A stretch of DNA of 64,000 bases from Streptococcus intermedius SK54 = ATCC 27335 (lineage in GTDB: Bacteria; Bacillota; Bacilli; Lactobacillales; Streptococcaceae). The position numbers and the translations under genes were made by a program. The stretch is taken from positions 1 to 64,000 of the forward strand of contig NZ_ATFK01000002.1 in NCBI RefSeq assembly GCF_000413475.1. The letters run 5' to 3'. Below, piece after piece: positions 27,876 through 37,448 of this stretch (position 1 is the stretch's first letter; each line of letters starts with the position of its first letter). The notes below the pieces were generated by a model. It had not been told where the DNA came from. It did no database searches and saw only the letters and a program-made list of their open reading frames with translations.

Positions 27876-28953
27876 AACCATTGGCATAATCGGCGGCGGT
27901 CAGCTGGGTCAGATGATGGCTATCGCGGCGATTTACATGGGGCACAAGGTGGTGACGCTGGATCCGACGGCGGACTGTCCTGCCTCGCGCGTGTCTGAGA
28001 TGATTGTGGCGCCTTACGATGATGTGGATGCTTTGCGAGAAATGGCTGTGCGTTGCGACCTGCTGACCTATGAGTTTGAAAATGTCGACGCTGACGGCCT
28101 TGATGCGGTCGTAGGAGACGGTCAGCTGCCGCAGGGGACTGATTTGCTGCGCATTTCGCAAAACCGTATTTTTGAAAAAAATTTCCTCGCCAATAAGGCT
28201 GGCGTGACGGTCGCTCCATATAAGGTGGTGACCTCTAGTTTGGACTTGGAGGATTTGGATTTGGGCAAGACTTACGTCTTGAAAACGGCCACAGGCGGTT
28301 ATGATGGTCACGGTCAAGTTGTTATTAAATCACACGACGATTTAGCTGCCGCGAACCAATTAGCAAACTCTGCTGAGTGCGTCTTGGAAGAGTTTGTAGA
28401 CTTTGACCTTGAAATCTCGGTCATTATCTCAGGAAACGGCAAGGACGTGACGGTCTTCCCCGTTCAGGAAAATATCCACCGCAACAATATCCTGTCTAAG
28501 ACCATTGTGCCAGCCCGCATTTCAGACCAGCTAGCTGATAAGGCTAAAGCCATGGCGGTGACTATTGCCCAAAAACTCCAGCTATCAGGAACGCTCTGCG
28601 TGGAAATGTTTGCGACAGCAGACGATATCATTGTCAACGAAATCGCCCCACGCCCCCACAACTCTGGCCACTACTCAATCGAAGCCTGCGACTTCTCGCA
28701 GTTTGACACCCATATTCTCGGTGTTCTGGGAGCATCATTGCCAGCTATCCACCTACATGCGCCAGCTGTCATGCTCAATGTTCTCGGCCAGCATGTCGAA
28801 GCCGCTGAAAAATATGTCACAGAAAATCCAAGCGCCCACCTCCACATGTATGGTAAAATAGAAGCGAAGAACAACCGCAAAATGGGGCATGTGACTTTGT
28901 TTAGTGATGCGCCGGATAGCGTGGTTGAGTTTGGGGAAGGGATTGATTTTTAG
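27862..28953 (+). CDS. purK: N5-carboxyaminoimidazole ribonucleotide synthase
   Basis: ATP-grasp enzyme carboxylating AIR with bicarbonate. It has 363 residues: [13 protein letters not shown] at the N-terminus, the ATP-grasp core [11 protein letters not shown] and the metal site [21 protein letters not shown] upstream sets the ATG at 27862, inside purE. The stop TAG shares its last base with the GTG of the next gene. A diverged copy of its last 85 or so bases occurs again in front of the helicase gene. Confidence 0.95.
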   Translation: MNSTKTIGIIGGGQLGQMMAIAAIYMGHKVVTLDPTADCPASRVSEMIVAPYDDVDALREMAVRCDLLTYEFENVDADGLDAVVGDGQLPQGTDLLRISQNRIFEKNFLANKAGVTVAPYKVVTSSLDLEDLDLGKTYVLKTATGGYDGHGQVVIKSHDDLAAANQLANSAECVLEEFVDFDLEISVIISGNGKDVTVFPVQENIHRNNILSKTIVPARISDQLADKAKAMAVTIAQKLQLSGTLCVEMFATADDIIVNEIAPRPHNSGHYSIEACDFSQFDTHILGVLGASLPAIHLHAPAVMLNVLGQHVEAAEKYVTENPSAHLHMYGKIEAKNNRKMGHVTLFSDAPDSVVEFGEGIDF

Positions 28954-29615
28954 TGGATAAGTTTTTTACAGATGAACACGGTTATTTTAATTGGCAATCT
29001 GTATTAGCGATTGTAGGGATTCTTGGCTTTTTATGGGGGATTTATATCTATGTTGATAAACGAAAATCGAAGATACAAGAACGAAAAATACAAAGTCAAG
29101 TACAAAAACAAGAAAAATTAACGGAACCTTATAACGAGTTAATCAGGATAATATCTTTATTTCCAAATAGAACTCCATATGATGTCATGACTCTATTATC
29201 ATATGGACCTAACTTTAGTTCAGAAAACTTTGATACGGTGAATAGAATTTTGGAAATTCAGATTAAGGAAGATTATCAAAAGCGATTAGAGCGAAAAGGT
29301 CTTACTTATCAAGATGAAGAAGATATCAAAACAGAAATTCAGAATAGAGAATACTATATCAAGGAAATAGAAAAAATCAAAAATCAGTATTTTTTAGCTA
29401 AGAAAGAATATGAACGACTTAGAAGTACCGATAAGATTATTGAATTGTATGCCAGTCAAGATGTAAAAAATTGCTTAGTGGAGTTTGATGTTACTTGGCG
29501 TAATGCTTTTATAGCAGGGAGAACCTTGGAATATGCTGATGGAAGACAAAATAGACTGGATGATATTCGTTGGAAACTTGAACAAGTCATCAGGACTGAC
29601 TTAGGTATTATTTAA
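28953..29615 (+). CDS. membrane-anchored coiled-coil protein, function unknown
   Basis: Not recognised. 220 residues: one membrane helix near residues 15-35 (VLAIVGILGFLWGIYIYV) followed by a charged, mostly helical cytosolic part with Lys/Glu heptad-like runs (about 40-60 and 110-160). It starts with a GTG whose G is the last base of the purK stop, so it depends on translation of purK. The composition is AT-rich, unlike purK. It is the first of the cargo genes between purK and purB. Confidence 0.65.
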   Translation: MDKFFTDEHGYFNWQSVLAIVGILGFLWGIYIYVDKRKSKIQERKIQSQVQKQEKLTEPYNELIRIISLFPNRTPYDVMTLLSYGPNFSSENFDTVNRILEIQIKEDYQKRLERKGLTYQDEEDIKTEIQNREYYIKEIEKIKNQYFLAKKEYERLRSTDKIIELYASQDVKNCLVEFDVTWRNAFIAGRTLEYADGRQNRLDDIRWKLEQVIRTDLGII

Positions 29616-29630
29616 GAGGGGACATTTGAT

Positions 29631-29858
29631 ATGATCCAAATCATTGTTAACGCCTTTGTGGAAGACGGCAAAGAAGCTGCTGTAGTGGAAATCTTATTTG
29701 CAAGTAGTGACCATGAAAAGGTTAAAACCAAATATAAAGAATTAGTTAGCCAATATCCTAAAAACTATTTGGCAATCTATGATTTACCATTGGATACTGA
29801 TCTCAGTAACCTACCTCACTATCCGTCGGTGGCAATTGGGAAAGAGGAGTTTGAATAG
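29631..29858 (+). CDS. small conserved protein of unknown function
   Basis: Not recognised. 75 acidic residues, predicted soluble, with an alternating strand-helix pattern (MIQIIVNAFVED, then a helix and LAIYDLP). No signal or membrane segment. GAGGGG precedes the ATG. It lies 15 bases after the previous gene and four bases before the next, in one operon. Confidence 0.6.
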   Translation: MIQIIVNAFVEDGKEAAVVEILFASSDHEKVKTKYKELVSQYPKNYLAIYDLPLDTDLSNLPHYPSVAIGKEEFE

Positions 29859-29862
29859 AAAA

Positions 29863-30615
29863 ATGGCGAAAAAGTATTTTAAAGAAAATTTTCATATATT
29901 CCTATTTCTGTTGATCGTCATTCTTTTAATGGGACCAATTCTTTCCATCGTTCTGTCTTTTGTCTCAAGATATTTAAATCCTAAACTAGGAGATTGGTTG
30001 AGTTTTTATGGTAGCATATTTGGGATTGTCATATCCGTACTAGTTATCCATTTTCAAATATCAAGAGAAAAATATAAAGACTTATTGAAATATCGTCCAG
30101 AATTCATTTTAAGTTATGATTATCAGCTCATAAAGCCTAATTGTAAAATCTATTTTGATGATAAACATTGGTATCATCTTGTTAAAAATAATCAAAGAAA
30201 TAAACATGTTGAGGCAAATGATTTTGAAAAAACTTACGCTTTAAATAACAAAAGAGATAAAATTCTCTCAATTGAAATTGTGAATGTTCAGCCAGTTTTC
30301 AATCTTCATATCATTTTTGGAGAAGAGCATAGTTGCGAAATCATTCCTAAACTTGATGTTGGTCGGAGAATATACGTTGTTTCAAAAACACATCAAAATG
30401 AAATACAAGCATATTTACTAGAAGGGAAAGCTGACTTTAAACATGTTCCTCAAAAAGTAACTATCTATTATACGACATTAGCGGGGGAAATTAATAGTGA
30501 GATTTATCAAATCGGTTCGAAAGGATATTGTCGTATTGCAAAAAAGAACTATGGAATTAGTTATCCAAAAACATTAGAAGGTTCTCGTTTATGCGACTAT
30601 TTTTTGAGTAAATAA
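29863..30615 (+). CDS. two-helix membrane protein of unknown function
   Basis: Not recognised. 250 residues from ATG 29863, with two membrane helices (about residues 10-32 and 48-66) and then a cytosolic domain of about 180 residues that begins with a basic segment (ISREKYKDLLKYRPEF). This topology recurs in small bacterial membrane proteins near mobile or defence genes. The frame is open further upstream, over the end of the previous gene, but the hydrophobic start fits ATG 29863. GAGGAG lies 13 bases away. Confidence 0.6.
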   Translation: MAKKYFKENFHIFLFLLIVILLMGPILSIVLSFVSRYLNPKLGDWLSFYGSIFGIVISVLVIHFQISREKYKDLLKYRPEFILSYDYQLIKPNCKIYFDDKHWYHLVKNNQRNKHVEANDFEKTYALNNKRDKILSIEIVNVQPVFNLHIIFGEEHSCEIIPKLDVGRRIYVVSKTHQNEIQAYLLEGKADFKHVPQKVTIYYTTLAGEINSEIYQIGSKGYCRIAKKNYGISYPKTLEGSRLCDYFLSK

Positions 30616-30627
30616 AAGGGAGATAAC

Positions 30628-31319
30628 ATGAAAACAATCGGTCTTATCGGCGGCATGAGTGAAGAAAACACGACTTCCTATTATTAGCTCATCAACGAGA
30701 CAATAAAAAAAGAACTTGGTTGGCTGCATTCGGCTAAGATTCTGCTTTACAGTGTTGATTTTGCGGAGATTGAACACTATCAAGTCAGTGGCGATTGGGA
30801 CAAGAGTGCGGAAGTTCTGAGCCAATTGCCTAGAAACTGGAGCAGGCTGGTGCGGACTTTATTGTCATCTGCACCAACACCATGCACAAGGTTGCCCCGC
30901 AGATTCAAGAGCAAATCGCGATTCCAATTTTGCACATTGCGCAGGCAACTGCTGAGGCTCTTCTTGAAAATGGCATTCAAAAAGTTGGTCTCTTGGGCAC
31001 CAAGTACACTATGACTCAAGACTTTTACAAGGAAAAGCTGCTTGAAGCAGGGCTTGAGGTGCTGATTCCAGACCAAGCTGGCATTACTGAAGTCAACCGA
31101 ATCATCTATGATGAGCTGTGTCTGGGAGATATCAAAGGCAGCTCAAAGCAAGCCTACCTTGCCATTATTGATGATTTGAAAAATGTTGGTGCTGAAGCCG
31201 TTATCCTAGGCTGTACAGAGATTGGCCTTTTAGTCAAACAGGCAGACACAGCCCTTCCGCTCTATGATACAACAACTATCCATGCTCAAAAAGCGGCGGA
31301 ATTAGCAATAAATAGGTGA
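30628..31319 (+). pseudogene. Asp/Glu racemase family pseudogene
   Basis: Starts normally (MKTIGLIGGMS) after GGGAG, but codon 20 is TAG where the family has Gln. The frame resumes (LINETIKKELGWLHSAK) and breaks again near 30825, where one base is missing and another CAG has become TAG. From about 30840 the rest is intact in another frame, with the second catalytic Cys in ILGCTEIGLL. Without the lesions it would encode a cytosolic racemase of about 230 residues. Two nonsense changes and one frameshift mean it is dead. Confidence 0.88.
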
Positions 31320-31412
31320 TTATTGTGGTAAACTAGAAGTGTAACTACAAAAGGCTATGCAATTGGGTTTGTAAAAGATGCTGAAGTGGTATGGATATCA
31401 GGAGGTTAACAC

Positions 31413-32024
31413 GTGGAACTATTCATCGCAAAGATAGTCAGTAGCTTTTTAGAAATAATATTAGCTGCTGCAATTCCGTTTCTCTACTGGATTTTCACAG
31501 AAAGAAAACAGTCTACTTTTCTAAACTGGTTAGGATTTAAGAAAGTTAGTAAACATGATTTTAAACGATTCTTTGTACCCGTGTTGGGAATGATTCTATT
31601 ATTTTCATTGGCTTCCTTTTTTATCTTACTTCGCTTAAAGGGAGTGTCAACGGCAACAACCGTTTTTCGAGGTGGTGGTTATACAGTCTTGCCGGCTATT
31701 CTCATTTATGGGATATTTAATACCGCTTTGCCGGAAGAATTGTTTTTTAGAGGCTTTTTATTGAAGCGTCTTATGTCAAAGATGGCATTTCCCTTGGCTA
31801 ACTTCATTCAGTCATTGTGTTTTGCTTTAATACACAGTTTTATGTTTTTCAAGCTACTGGATATTGGTTCAACAATAATGATTACAATGTTTATATTTGG
31901 AATTGCTTATGGAATGGGGTACATCAATGAAAAAAAGACGCAAGGATCCATTGTTCCGAGTTGGCTTATCCATGCAGCAGCTAATATTTTTTCAGGCATA
32001 TGTGCTGCGTTTATGTTGATTTAG
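31413..32024 (+). CDS. CPBP family intramembrane metalloprotease
   Basis: A 203-residue membrane protein of about six helices with the Abi/CPBP motifs: EELFFRG (about residue 107), FALIH and LIHAAAN. Members cleave prenylated or membrane peptides and many bacterial copies give self-immunity to bacteriocins; no bacteriocin gene is visible here. The start is GTG 31413 with GGAGG seven bases before. It is flanked on the right by a purK-tail copy and on the left by a possible shorter one. Confidence 0.82.
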   Translation: MELFIAKIVSSFLEIILAAAIPFLYWIFTERKQSTFLNWLGFKKVSKHDFKRFFVPVLGMILLFSLASFFILLRLKGVSTATTVFRGGGYTVLPAILIYGIFNTALPEELFFRGFLLKRLMSKMAFPLANFIQSLCFALIHSFMFFKLLDIGSTIMITMFIFGIAYGMGYINEKKTQGSIVPSWLIHAAANIFSGICAAFMLI

Positions 32025-32055
32025 TAGAAATATTGTTGAATAAAATGAGTGGTTG

Positions 32056-32143
32056 ATGTGGTAAATTGGAAGCAAAGCATAACCGCAAAATGGGGCATGT
32101 GACCGTGTTTAGTGAAGAGCCAGATAGTGTGGAGGAGTTTTAA
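32056..32143 (+). pseudogene. duplicated purK 3' end
   Basis: A diverged second copy of the last 85 or so bases of purK. It reads [20 protein letters not shown] and then PDSVEEF-stop, against [20 protein letters not shown] and PDSVVEF in the true gene. Two bases are missing at its left edge, and it ends seven residues earlier. Its GGAGGAG (32131-32137) serves as ribosome site for the helicase gene nine bases on. It is a scar of cargo insertion. Confidence 0.88.
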
Positions 32144-32146
32144 ATA

Positions 32147-34222
32147 ATGGAAGAAATTGCACAAGTTTTTTGTAATGTTACTGATGAATTGAGAGACAGT
32201 AATGTATTTATCCGATTACATGATTTTTTAGAAAATCATCCCAGTATTCCAGCAGATTCAATTTTTTTAATTGATAGACCAATAATGGAATCAAATGAGT
32301 ATGAATATGATTATAAAAATGGTTTTTTACTCTTAATTAAGAACTATAAAGTAATGTTTTTAACCGTGGATTCTTTAGAAAATAATGACTTTATTACATT
32401 TCAAGAGGATTTTCTGGAGGACACAGGGGCTCTGGCTAGAAGATATGAATATGTAAGTTTAATAGGTAGAAGTAGAGACTGGAAATCAAAGGGAATTATT
32501 TCAAGTATTTGTCTGGATGAAGAGACTGATTTTGATCACCTTCTTCAAGAGAATAAGTTAGATGAAGTTGATTCTAGAGTATCTAATCTAATAATTTCTT
32601 TATTAACGGGTAGTATAAATAATGTTTCAGAGTTGGATAAAGACCTTTTTTCGAAAAAACAAACCTTGTTAGAGTCTATTAAGAACAGAATTATGCTTTT
32701 TGATACTAATCAAACAAAGTTTGTTTACAATGAAGATAGTAAGTCGCCTATTATTAGGATACAAGGACTAGCTGGCTCAGGAAAAACAGAGTTGCTGTTG
32801 CATAAATTGAAAAAATTATATGTTGAAGATAAGGGAAGTCGTATAGCGTTTACTTGTTTTAACAAGGTATTAGCGGATAAATTAAGAGGCCGTGTACCAG
32901 AATTTTTTAACTATATGAAAGTTGATGAGCAAATAAATTATCAGAGATTATTTATTGCTTCGAGCTGGGGCTCAGGTCGTTATCCTGATGCTGGATTATA
33001 TTCAAAAATTTGTGCAAATTATGGTTTAAATTTTCAACCTTTTTCTAGGACAAAGAATAAAAGTGAAATTTGGAAAGAAGCGATTTTAGAATTAAAATCT
33101 TTGGGTAACTTTGATCCGATGTTTGATTATATACTGTTAGATGAAAGTCAGGATTTTGAGAAAGAGTATATAGAACTTTGTCAGTTAGTAACAGACAAAA
33201 AATTATATGTTGCTGGTGATATTTTACAAGATATATTTTCGATAAATAAAGATATTGTTGCAGATACAGACTTTTTATTAAATAAGATTTATCGAACGGA
33301 CCCTCGGACGGTATTATTTTCACATGTTTTAGGTTTCGGATTATATGAGAGTAGAGCAGTTCGATGGCTGAGCGAGAAAGAATGGATAATGTCTGGTTAT
33401 TCTATCGAGGAAGAATCTACAGATGAGTATGAAATTAGTCGTTCACCATTAAAGAGATTTGGTGACGAATTGAATGAATCATCTTATAAATCTATTGTGG
33501 TGAAAGATGAAATAGATTATGTTGGGGGCGTCATCAATACTGTAAGGGAGTTAAGGGAAAATTACGAAGGATTACAGCCATCAGATATTGCTGTAATTTA
33601 TATGAATTACAGTAAAGAAGCAAATATACAGGCTGAGGAGGTTAGCATACGTTTGTATGAAGAGTTTGAATGGAATTCAGTTATAGCCCCTCATGAAAAA
33701 AGAGTTAATGATATTGATGAAGTGCTAATAACCAATGTTAACAATGTAAAAGGACTAGAATTCTCATTCGTTATTGTTGTGAATAATCAGCGAATTGAAG
33801 ATATTAATGATCAAAATTTAACGCGAGAAGTTAGACACCGAAATGCATTGTATATGACTTTAACAAGGTCATTTATATCATCAACCTTGATTATATCTGA
33901 GAATCATGCTACACGTGAATATATTAATCGAATAAAACAATTATCTGATGACTTATATGAAAATGGACCGAAAACAATTGTAAACAGACCAAGCGAAATT
34001 ATAGACGAAAATAAATTATATAACGTTAGTCATCAAGACTCAAAATCTCAATATGATATAATTGAAGAATGTTTTGCAGAACTCTTTATAGATGGAAAGA
34101 AACGGGAAGAAATGTTACCAACGCTTATGACAATTCCACAGATTAAAGAAGGGACAACAAATAAACAAGATATATTGAAATTTATTACTCAGTTTGCACC
34201 TGTATTTGGGATTGAAAAATGA
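32147..34222 (+). CDS. superfamily 1 (UvrD/Rep-like) DNA helicase
   Basis: A 691-residue helicase. About 190 N-terminal residues match nothing I know. The motor follows: Q-motif DTNQTKFV, Walker A GLAGSGKT (207-214), Walker B DESQD (332-336), then near residues 530-590 NNVKGLEFSFVIVV and the arginine-finger segment ALYMTLTRS. All active-site motifs are present. It uses the ribosome site in the purK-tail copy and overlaps its partner gene by ATGA. It is not Gabija, since no GajA-like gene is near. A defence role is inferred from location and from the co-translated partner. Confidence 0.8.
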   Translation: MEEIAQVFCNVTDELRDSNVFIRLHDFLENHPSIPADSIFLIDRPIMESNEYEYDYKNGFLLLIKNYKVMFLTVDSLENNDFITFQEDFLEDTGALARRYEYVSLIGRSRDWKSKGIISSICLDEETDFDHLLQENKLDEVDSRVSNLIISLLTGSINNVSELDKDLFSKKQTLLESIKNRIMLFDTNQTKFVYNEDSKSPIIRIQGLAGSGKTELLLHKLKKLYVEDKGSRIAFTCFNKVLADKLRGRVPEFFNYMKVDEQINYQRLFIASSWGSGRYPDAGLYSKICANYGLNFQPFSRTKNKSEIWKEAILELKSLGNFDPMFDYILLDESQDFEKEYIELCQLVTDKKLYVAGDILQDIFSINKDIVADTDFLLNKIYRTDPRTVLFSHVLGFGLYESRAVRWLSEKEWIMSGYSIEEESTDEYEISRSPLKRFGDELNESSYKSIVVKDEIDYVGGVINTVRELRENYEGLQPSDIAVIYMNYSKEANIQAEEVSIRLYEEFEWNSVIAPHEKRVNDIDEVLITNVNNVKGLEFSFVIVVNNQRIEDINDQNLTREVRHRNALYMTLTRSFISSTLIISENHATREYINRIKQLSDDLYENGPKTIVNRPSEIIDENKLYNVSHQDSKSQYDIIEECFAELFIDGKKREEMLPTLMTIPQIKEGTTNKQDILKFITQFAPVFGIEK

Positions 34223-35001
34223 CAAGATATTATTTAGCAGATGAAAAGTTTATAAGAAGTCCATTGAAAGAAACTTCTCAAACGTTTGGGATTGAAAGTA
34301 AATTAGATAAGATAAACAATCTCCATTTCAAAGAAAAAACGGTAATAATTGATTTTCTGTTATATGTATATATTCAAATTTTAGAAAATAAGTTACAAGA
34401 AAGTAGGGCACAGAACAAATTTAGTTTTGAAATCTTAAAGAAACAACATAGATTGGTGCTTTTTTCGGAAGAAAAATTTTTTTCTGTCGCCTTACCCTTT
34501 GATATATTATTAAATAATGGTAAATTTTATTTAAAGTCACCAAAATATCAAGAAGAAATTACAATAGAAGCCTTGCGAATTCTAAAAATTCTATTTGATA
34601 GAATCATAATTGAGGACTTGTCATTATCTCTCTTGGATTACGTGATGGTTGCTGAAGATATTTATAAAGATTATTGTGAAGACAATGGAATAATTACAAC
34701 AAGTAAAGATGCAGTCGAAAAATTGTTGTTAGAATTACTAGAGTATGATTCTTCCTATGTTCGATTTGATATTGATTTTGAAAACTGTCGTGATGATAAG
34801 GAAGAAATGACTGTTGAAAGAATTGGTGTACATCCGCTGTATCATTTTGATACAGATTTTCGAGATTCTGTGAGTTTTAAAATTGGTATTGATTATCAGT
34901 TGGCAGAGGAGGAATTTAAAAGTATATTTTTTGCAGATGAGGATTGTTTATTTATAAAAATGGGGTATAAACCCAATATTTCACATTTTAGGAGAAAATA
35001 A
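34219..35001 (+). CDS. helicase partner protein of unknown function
   Basis: Not recognised. 260 residues, predicted soluble, mixed helix and strand, rich in Lys, Ile and Asp, with no signal, membrane segment or clear catalytic motif. An acidic cluster (DFENCRDDKEEMT) lies near residues 193-205. It starts by ATGA overlap with the helicase gene, so the two products are made in step and may form a complex. It ends three bases before purB. The composition is very AT-rich, like the helicase and unlike purB. Confidence 0.65.
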   Translation: MTRYYLADEKFIRSPLKETSQTFGIESKLDKINNLHFKEKTVIIDFLLYVYIQILENKLQESRAQNKFSFEILKKQHRLVLFSEEKFFSVALPFDILLNNGKFYLKSPKYQEEITIEALRILKILFDRIIIEDLSLSLLDYVMVAEDIYKDYCEDNGIITTSKDAVEKLLLELLEYDSSYVRFDIDFENCRDDKEEMTVERIGVHPLYHFDTDFRDSVSFKIGIDYQLAEEEFKSIFFADEDCLFIKMGYKPNISHFRRK

Positions 35002-35004
35002 AAA

Positions 35005-36300
35005 ATGATCAACCGTTATTCACGCCCTGAGATGGCGAACATTTGGAGTGAAGAAAACAAGTACCGTGCTTGGTTAGAAGTGGAAATTTTGGCTGACGAG
35101 GCTTGGGCTGAGTTGGGTGAGATTCCTAAGGAAGATGTGGTCAAGATTCGCGAGAAGGCGGATTTTGATATTGATCGCATTCTGGAGATTGAGCAGCAAA
35201 CACGTCACGATGTGGTGGCCTTTACTCGTGCGGTTTCTGAGACGTTGGGTGAGGAGCGTAAATGGGTACACTTTGGTCTGACCTCGACAGACGTGGTGGA
35301 CACAGCCTATGGTTATCTTTACAAACAGGCTAATACCATCATTCGTAAGGATTTGGATAATTTCCTCAATATCATTGCTGATAAGGCCAAAGAACACAAG
35401 TTCACCATCATGATGGGGCGTACTCACGGGGTTCATGCGGAGCCAACAACTTTTGGTCTCAAGATTGCAACTTGGTACAGCGAAATGAAGCGGAATATTG
35501 AGCGTTTTGAACATGCTGCCGCTGGTGTGGAAGCTGGGAAAATCTCTGGTGCCGTTGGGAACTTTGCTAATATCCCTCCATTTGTGGAAAAATATGTTTG
35601 TGACAAATTAGGCATTCGTGCTCAGGAAATTTCGACTCAAGTCTTACCGCGTGACCTGCACGCCGAATACTTTGCAGCGCTAGCCAGCATTGCTACATCC
35701 ATTGAGCGCATGGCGACGGAAATCCGCGGTCTGCAAAAATCTGAACAGCGTGAGGTTGAAGAGTTCTTTGCCAAGGGTCAAAAAGGCAGCTCTGCTATGC
35801 CTCATAAACGCAACCCTATCGGCTCTGAAAATATGACGGGGCTTGCGCGTGTGATTCGCGGTCACATGGTGACGGCCTATGAAAATGTGTCTCTCTGGCA
35901 CGAACGCGATATTTCCCACTCATCAGCTGAGCGCATTATCGCGCCTGATACGACCATTCTCATTGACTACATGCTCAATCGCTTTGGCAATATCGTGAAA
36001 AACTTGACCGTCTTCCCAGAAAATATGAAGCGCAACATGGGCTCTACCTTTGGTCTCATTTTCAGTCAGCGTGCTATGCTGACCTTGATTGAAAAAGGCA
36101 TGACCCGCGAGCAGGCTTACGACCTTGTTCAGCCTAAGACTGCGCAGTCTTGGGACAACCAAGTGGACTTCAAACCGTTGCTGGAAGCAGATCCAGAGAT
36201 CACGTCTCGCTTGAGCCAAGAAGAAATCGACGAAATCTTTAATCCAGTCTACTACACCAAGCGTGTGGATGAAATTTTCCACCGTGTAGGTCTGGATTAA
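35005..36300 (+). CDS. purB: adenylosuccinate lyase
   Basis: Cleaves SAICAR to AICAR and adenylosuccinate to AMP, releasing fumarate. It has 431 residues of the fumarase/aspartase fold, with [11 protein letters not shown], the [14 protein letters not shown] histidine region and the signature [16 protein letters not shown] with the catalytic Ser loop. AGGAG lies ten bases before the ATG. It closes the purine cluster before a strong terminator. Confidence 0.96.
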   Translation: MINRYSRPEMANIWSEENKYRAWLEVEILADEAWAELGEIPKEDVVKIREKADFDIDRILEIEQQTRHDVVAFTRAVSETLGEERKWVHFGLTSTDVVDTAYGYLYKQANTIIRKDLDNFLNIIADKAKEHKFTIMMGRTHGVHAEPTTFGLKIATWYSEMKRNIERFEHAAAGVEAGKISGAVGNFANIPPFVEKYVCDKLGIRAQEISTQVLPRDLHAEYFAALASIATSIERMATEIRGLQKSEQREVEEFFAKGQKGSSAMPHKRNPIGSENMTGLARVIRGHMVTAYENVSLWHERDISHSSAERIIAPDTTILIDYMLNRFGNIVKNLTVFPENMKRNMGSTFGLIFSQRAMLTLIEKGMTREQAYDLVQPKTAQSWDNQVDFKPLLEADPEITSRLSQEEIDEIFNPVYYTKRVDEIFHRVGLD

Positions 36301-36407
36301 CACAAAACTCCAAAGAAGCTGAGACAAGAGTTCCTAGCTTCAAAGTATATTATGTAATAAAACAAATAATGTCGTAAGCTGCTTCTTTTCTTTTGCAGCA
36401 CGCTTTG

Positions 36408-36440
36408 AGGTTGGGAATAGTTGTCCCAACCTTTTCTTTT
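36408..36440 (+). terminator. terminator after purB
   Basis: Nine-pair stem AGGTTGGGA/TCCCAACCT with a 7-base loop and a T-rich tail. Two weaker repeats precede it: GAAGCT/AGCTTC from about 36315 and GCTGC/GCAGC around 36380. Confidence 0.82.
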
Positions 36441-36520
36441 AGCTTATAGCGATGATGAGAAAGCTGATGAATAAAATACTTTGCAAATTGGTCTAGATAG
36501 GCTATAATAATCTTAGGTTT

Positions 36521-36553
36521 AAAAAAAGAACAACTGATACTCAGATGTTCTTT
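36521..36553 (-). terminator. terminator of the GntR regulator gene
   Basis: On the minus strand, stem AAAGAACA/TGTTCTTT extended by CTGA/TCAG, followed by seven T. Confidence 0.78.
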
Positions 36554-36564
36554 ACGTGAAATAA

Positions 36565-37281
36565 TTAATGATTGCCATTGCGTGATACAAACTTGATTTT
36601 AAAGAAGTCGCCACGTTTGTAGGCTTCACTGTACTCTAAGATTTGCCCCGTGCTTTCCAATTGCGTTGTTTTTACTTGGAAAACTGTCGGGAAGTTTGTA
36701 TCAATTTCCAGTAATGTTGCAACAGCGTCTGGCGTCGGGAAGATTAATTCATTTGTTTCTTCAAAGTGTTCGTCATTCATGTGAATATGATAATCTTGTT
36801 TGAAGCGATTGTAGATTGAGCTGTAATATTCAAGGTTTGGGTAATTGGCATTGATATATTGCTCTGGAATATAAGATTGATGATAGATATAAGGAGTATT
36901 TTTCGCTTTACGAAGTCTATCAATTTTATAGTAAAATTGATATCTCTTTAAATCTAACTTGTCAAGAAATTTTAAGTCATTTCCACGTTCGATAGATAAA
37001 ACAGTTACTTGATCATTTTGGGTAGGGAATATCTCAACATCGGAAAATTCAACAAGTTTGTGCTTGCGAGCACGTGATACAAATGTTCCTTTTCCTTGTT
37101 GGCGGATAATGTACCCATCTTTTGCTAGTTCATTTAGAGCTCTGACGACGGTAATAGAACTCACATCATACATTGTAATTAGCTCAGCTTCTGTATAAAA
37201 TTTATCCCCATTTTCAAATTGGCCTGAGATAATTTTGCTTTTGAGTTCATCTTTTATATATTGGTACTTAGGGATTGCCAT
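36565..37281 (-). CDS. GntR/HutC-family regulator of the bgaC locus
   Basis: A 238-residue repressor. The N-terminal winged helix-turn-helix (about 5-70) contains YQYIKDELKSKI, FYTEAELITMYDVS and GYIIRQQGKGTFVS. The C-terminal UTRA ligand domain (about 90-235) contains YIYHQSYIPE and ILEYSEAYKRGDFF. GAGG lies eight bases before ATG 37281; a GTG three codons upstream is less likely. It is divergent from bgaC, the arrangement of the pneumococcal bgaC locus, and probably represses that operon until a sugar phosphate binds. The inverted repeat ACCAT-N13-ATGGT (37323-37345) between the genes is a candidate operator. Confidence 0.88.
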   Translation of the reverse strand: MAIPKYQYIKDELKSKIISGQFENGDKFYTEAELITMYDVSSITVVRALNELAKDGYIIRQQGKGTFVSRARKHKLVEFSDVEIFPTQNDQVTVLSIERGNDLKFLDKLDLKRYQFYYKIDRLRKAKNTPYIYHQSYIPEQYINANYPNLEYYSSIYNRFKQDYHIHMNDEHFEETNELIFPTPDAVATLLEIDTNFPTVFQVKTTQLESTGQILEYSEAYKRGDFFKIKFVSRNGNH

Positions 37282-37372
37282 GTTGTTCACCTCTCTTTCG
37301 CTTCCCTCTCATAAAAAATTTTACCATAAATTTTGCTAAAATGGTTAAATTTATTCAATCTTTAAAAAACTA

Positions 37373-37401
37373 TTGACATTTTGTGCAATATATATTATAT
37401 T
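37373..37401 (+). promoter_or_regulatory. promoter of the bgaC operon
   Basis: Consensus TTGACA, 17-base spacer, TATATT. Confidence 0.85.
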
Positions 37402-37407
37402 AACCTA

Positions 37408-37421
37408 TGGAAACGATTGCA
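37408..37421 (+). promoter_or_regulatory. cre site (CcpA) in the bgaC promoter
   Basis: TGGAAACGATTGCA fits the catabolite responsive element TGNAANCGNTNNCA exactly. It lies a few bases after the -10, over the transcription start, where CcpA blocks initiation. Confidence 0.8.
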
Positions 37422-37448
37422 GAATAGTGTGTGAAAGAGGGAAATGGT

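Noticed and set aside
32147..35001. Gabija system
   Set aside because: There is a UvrD-like helicase but no ATPase/TOPRIM GajA gene next to it.
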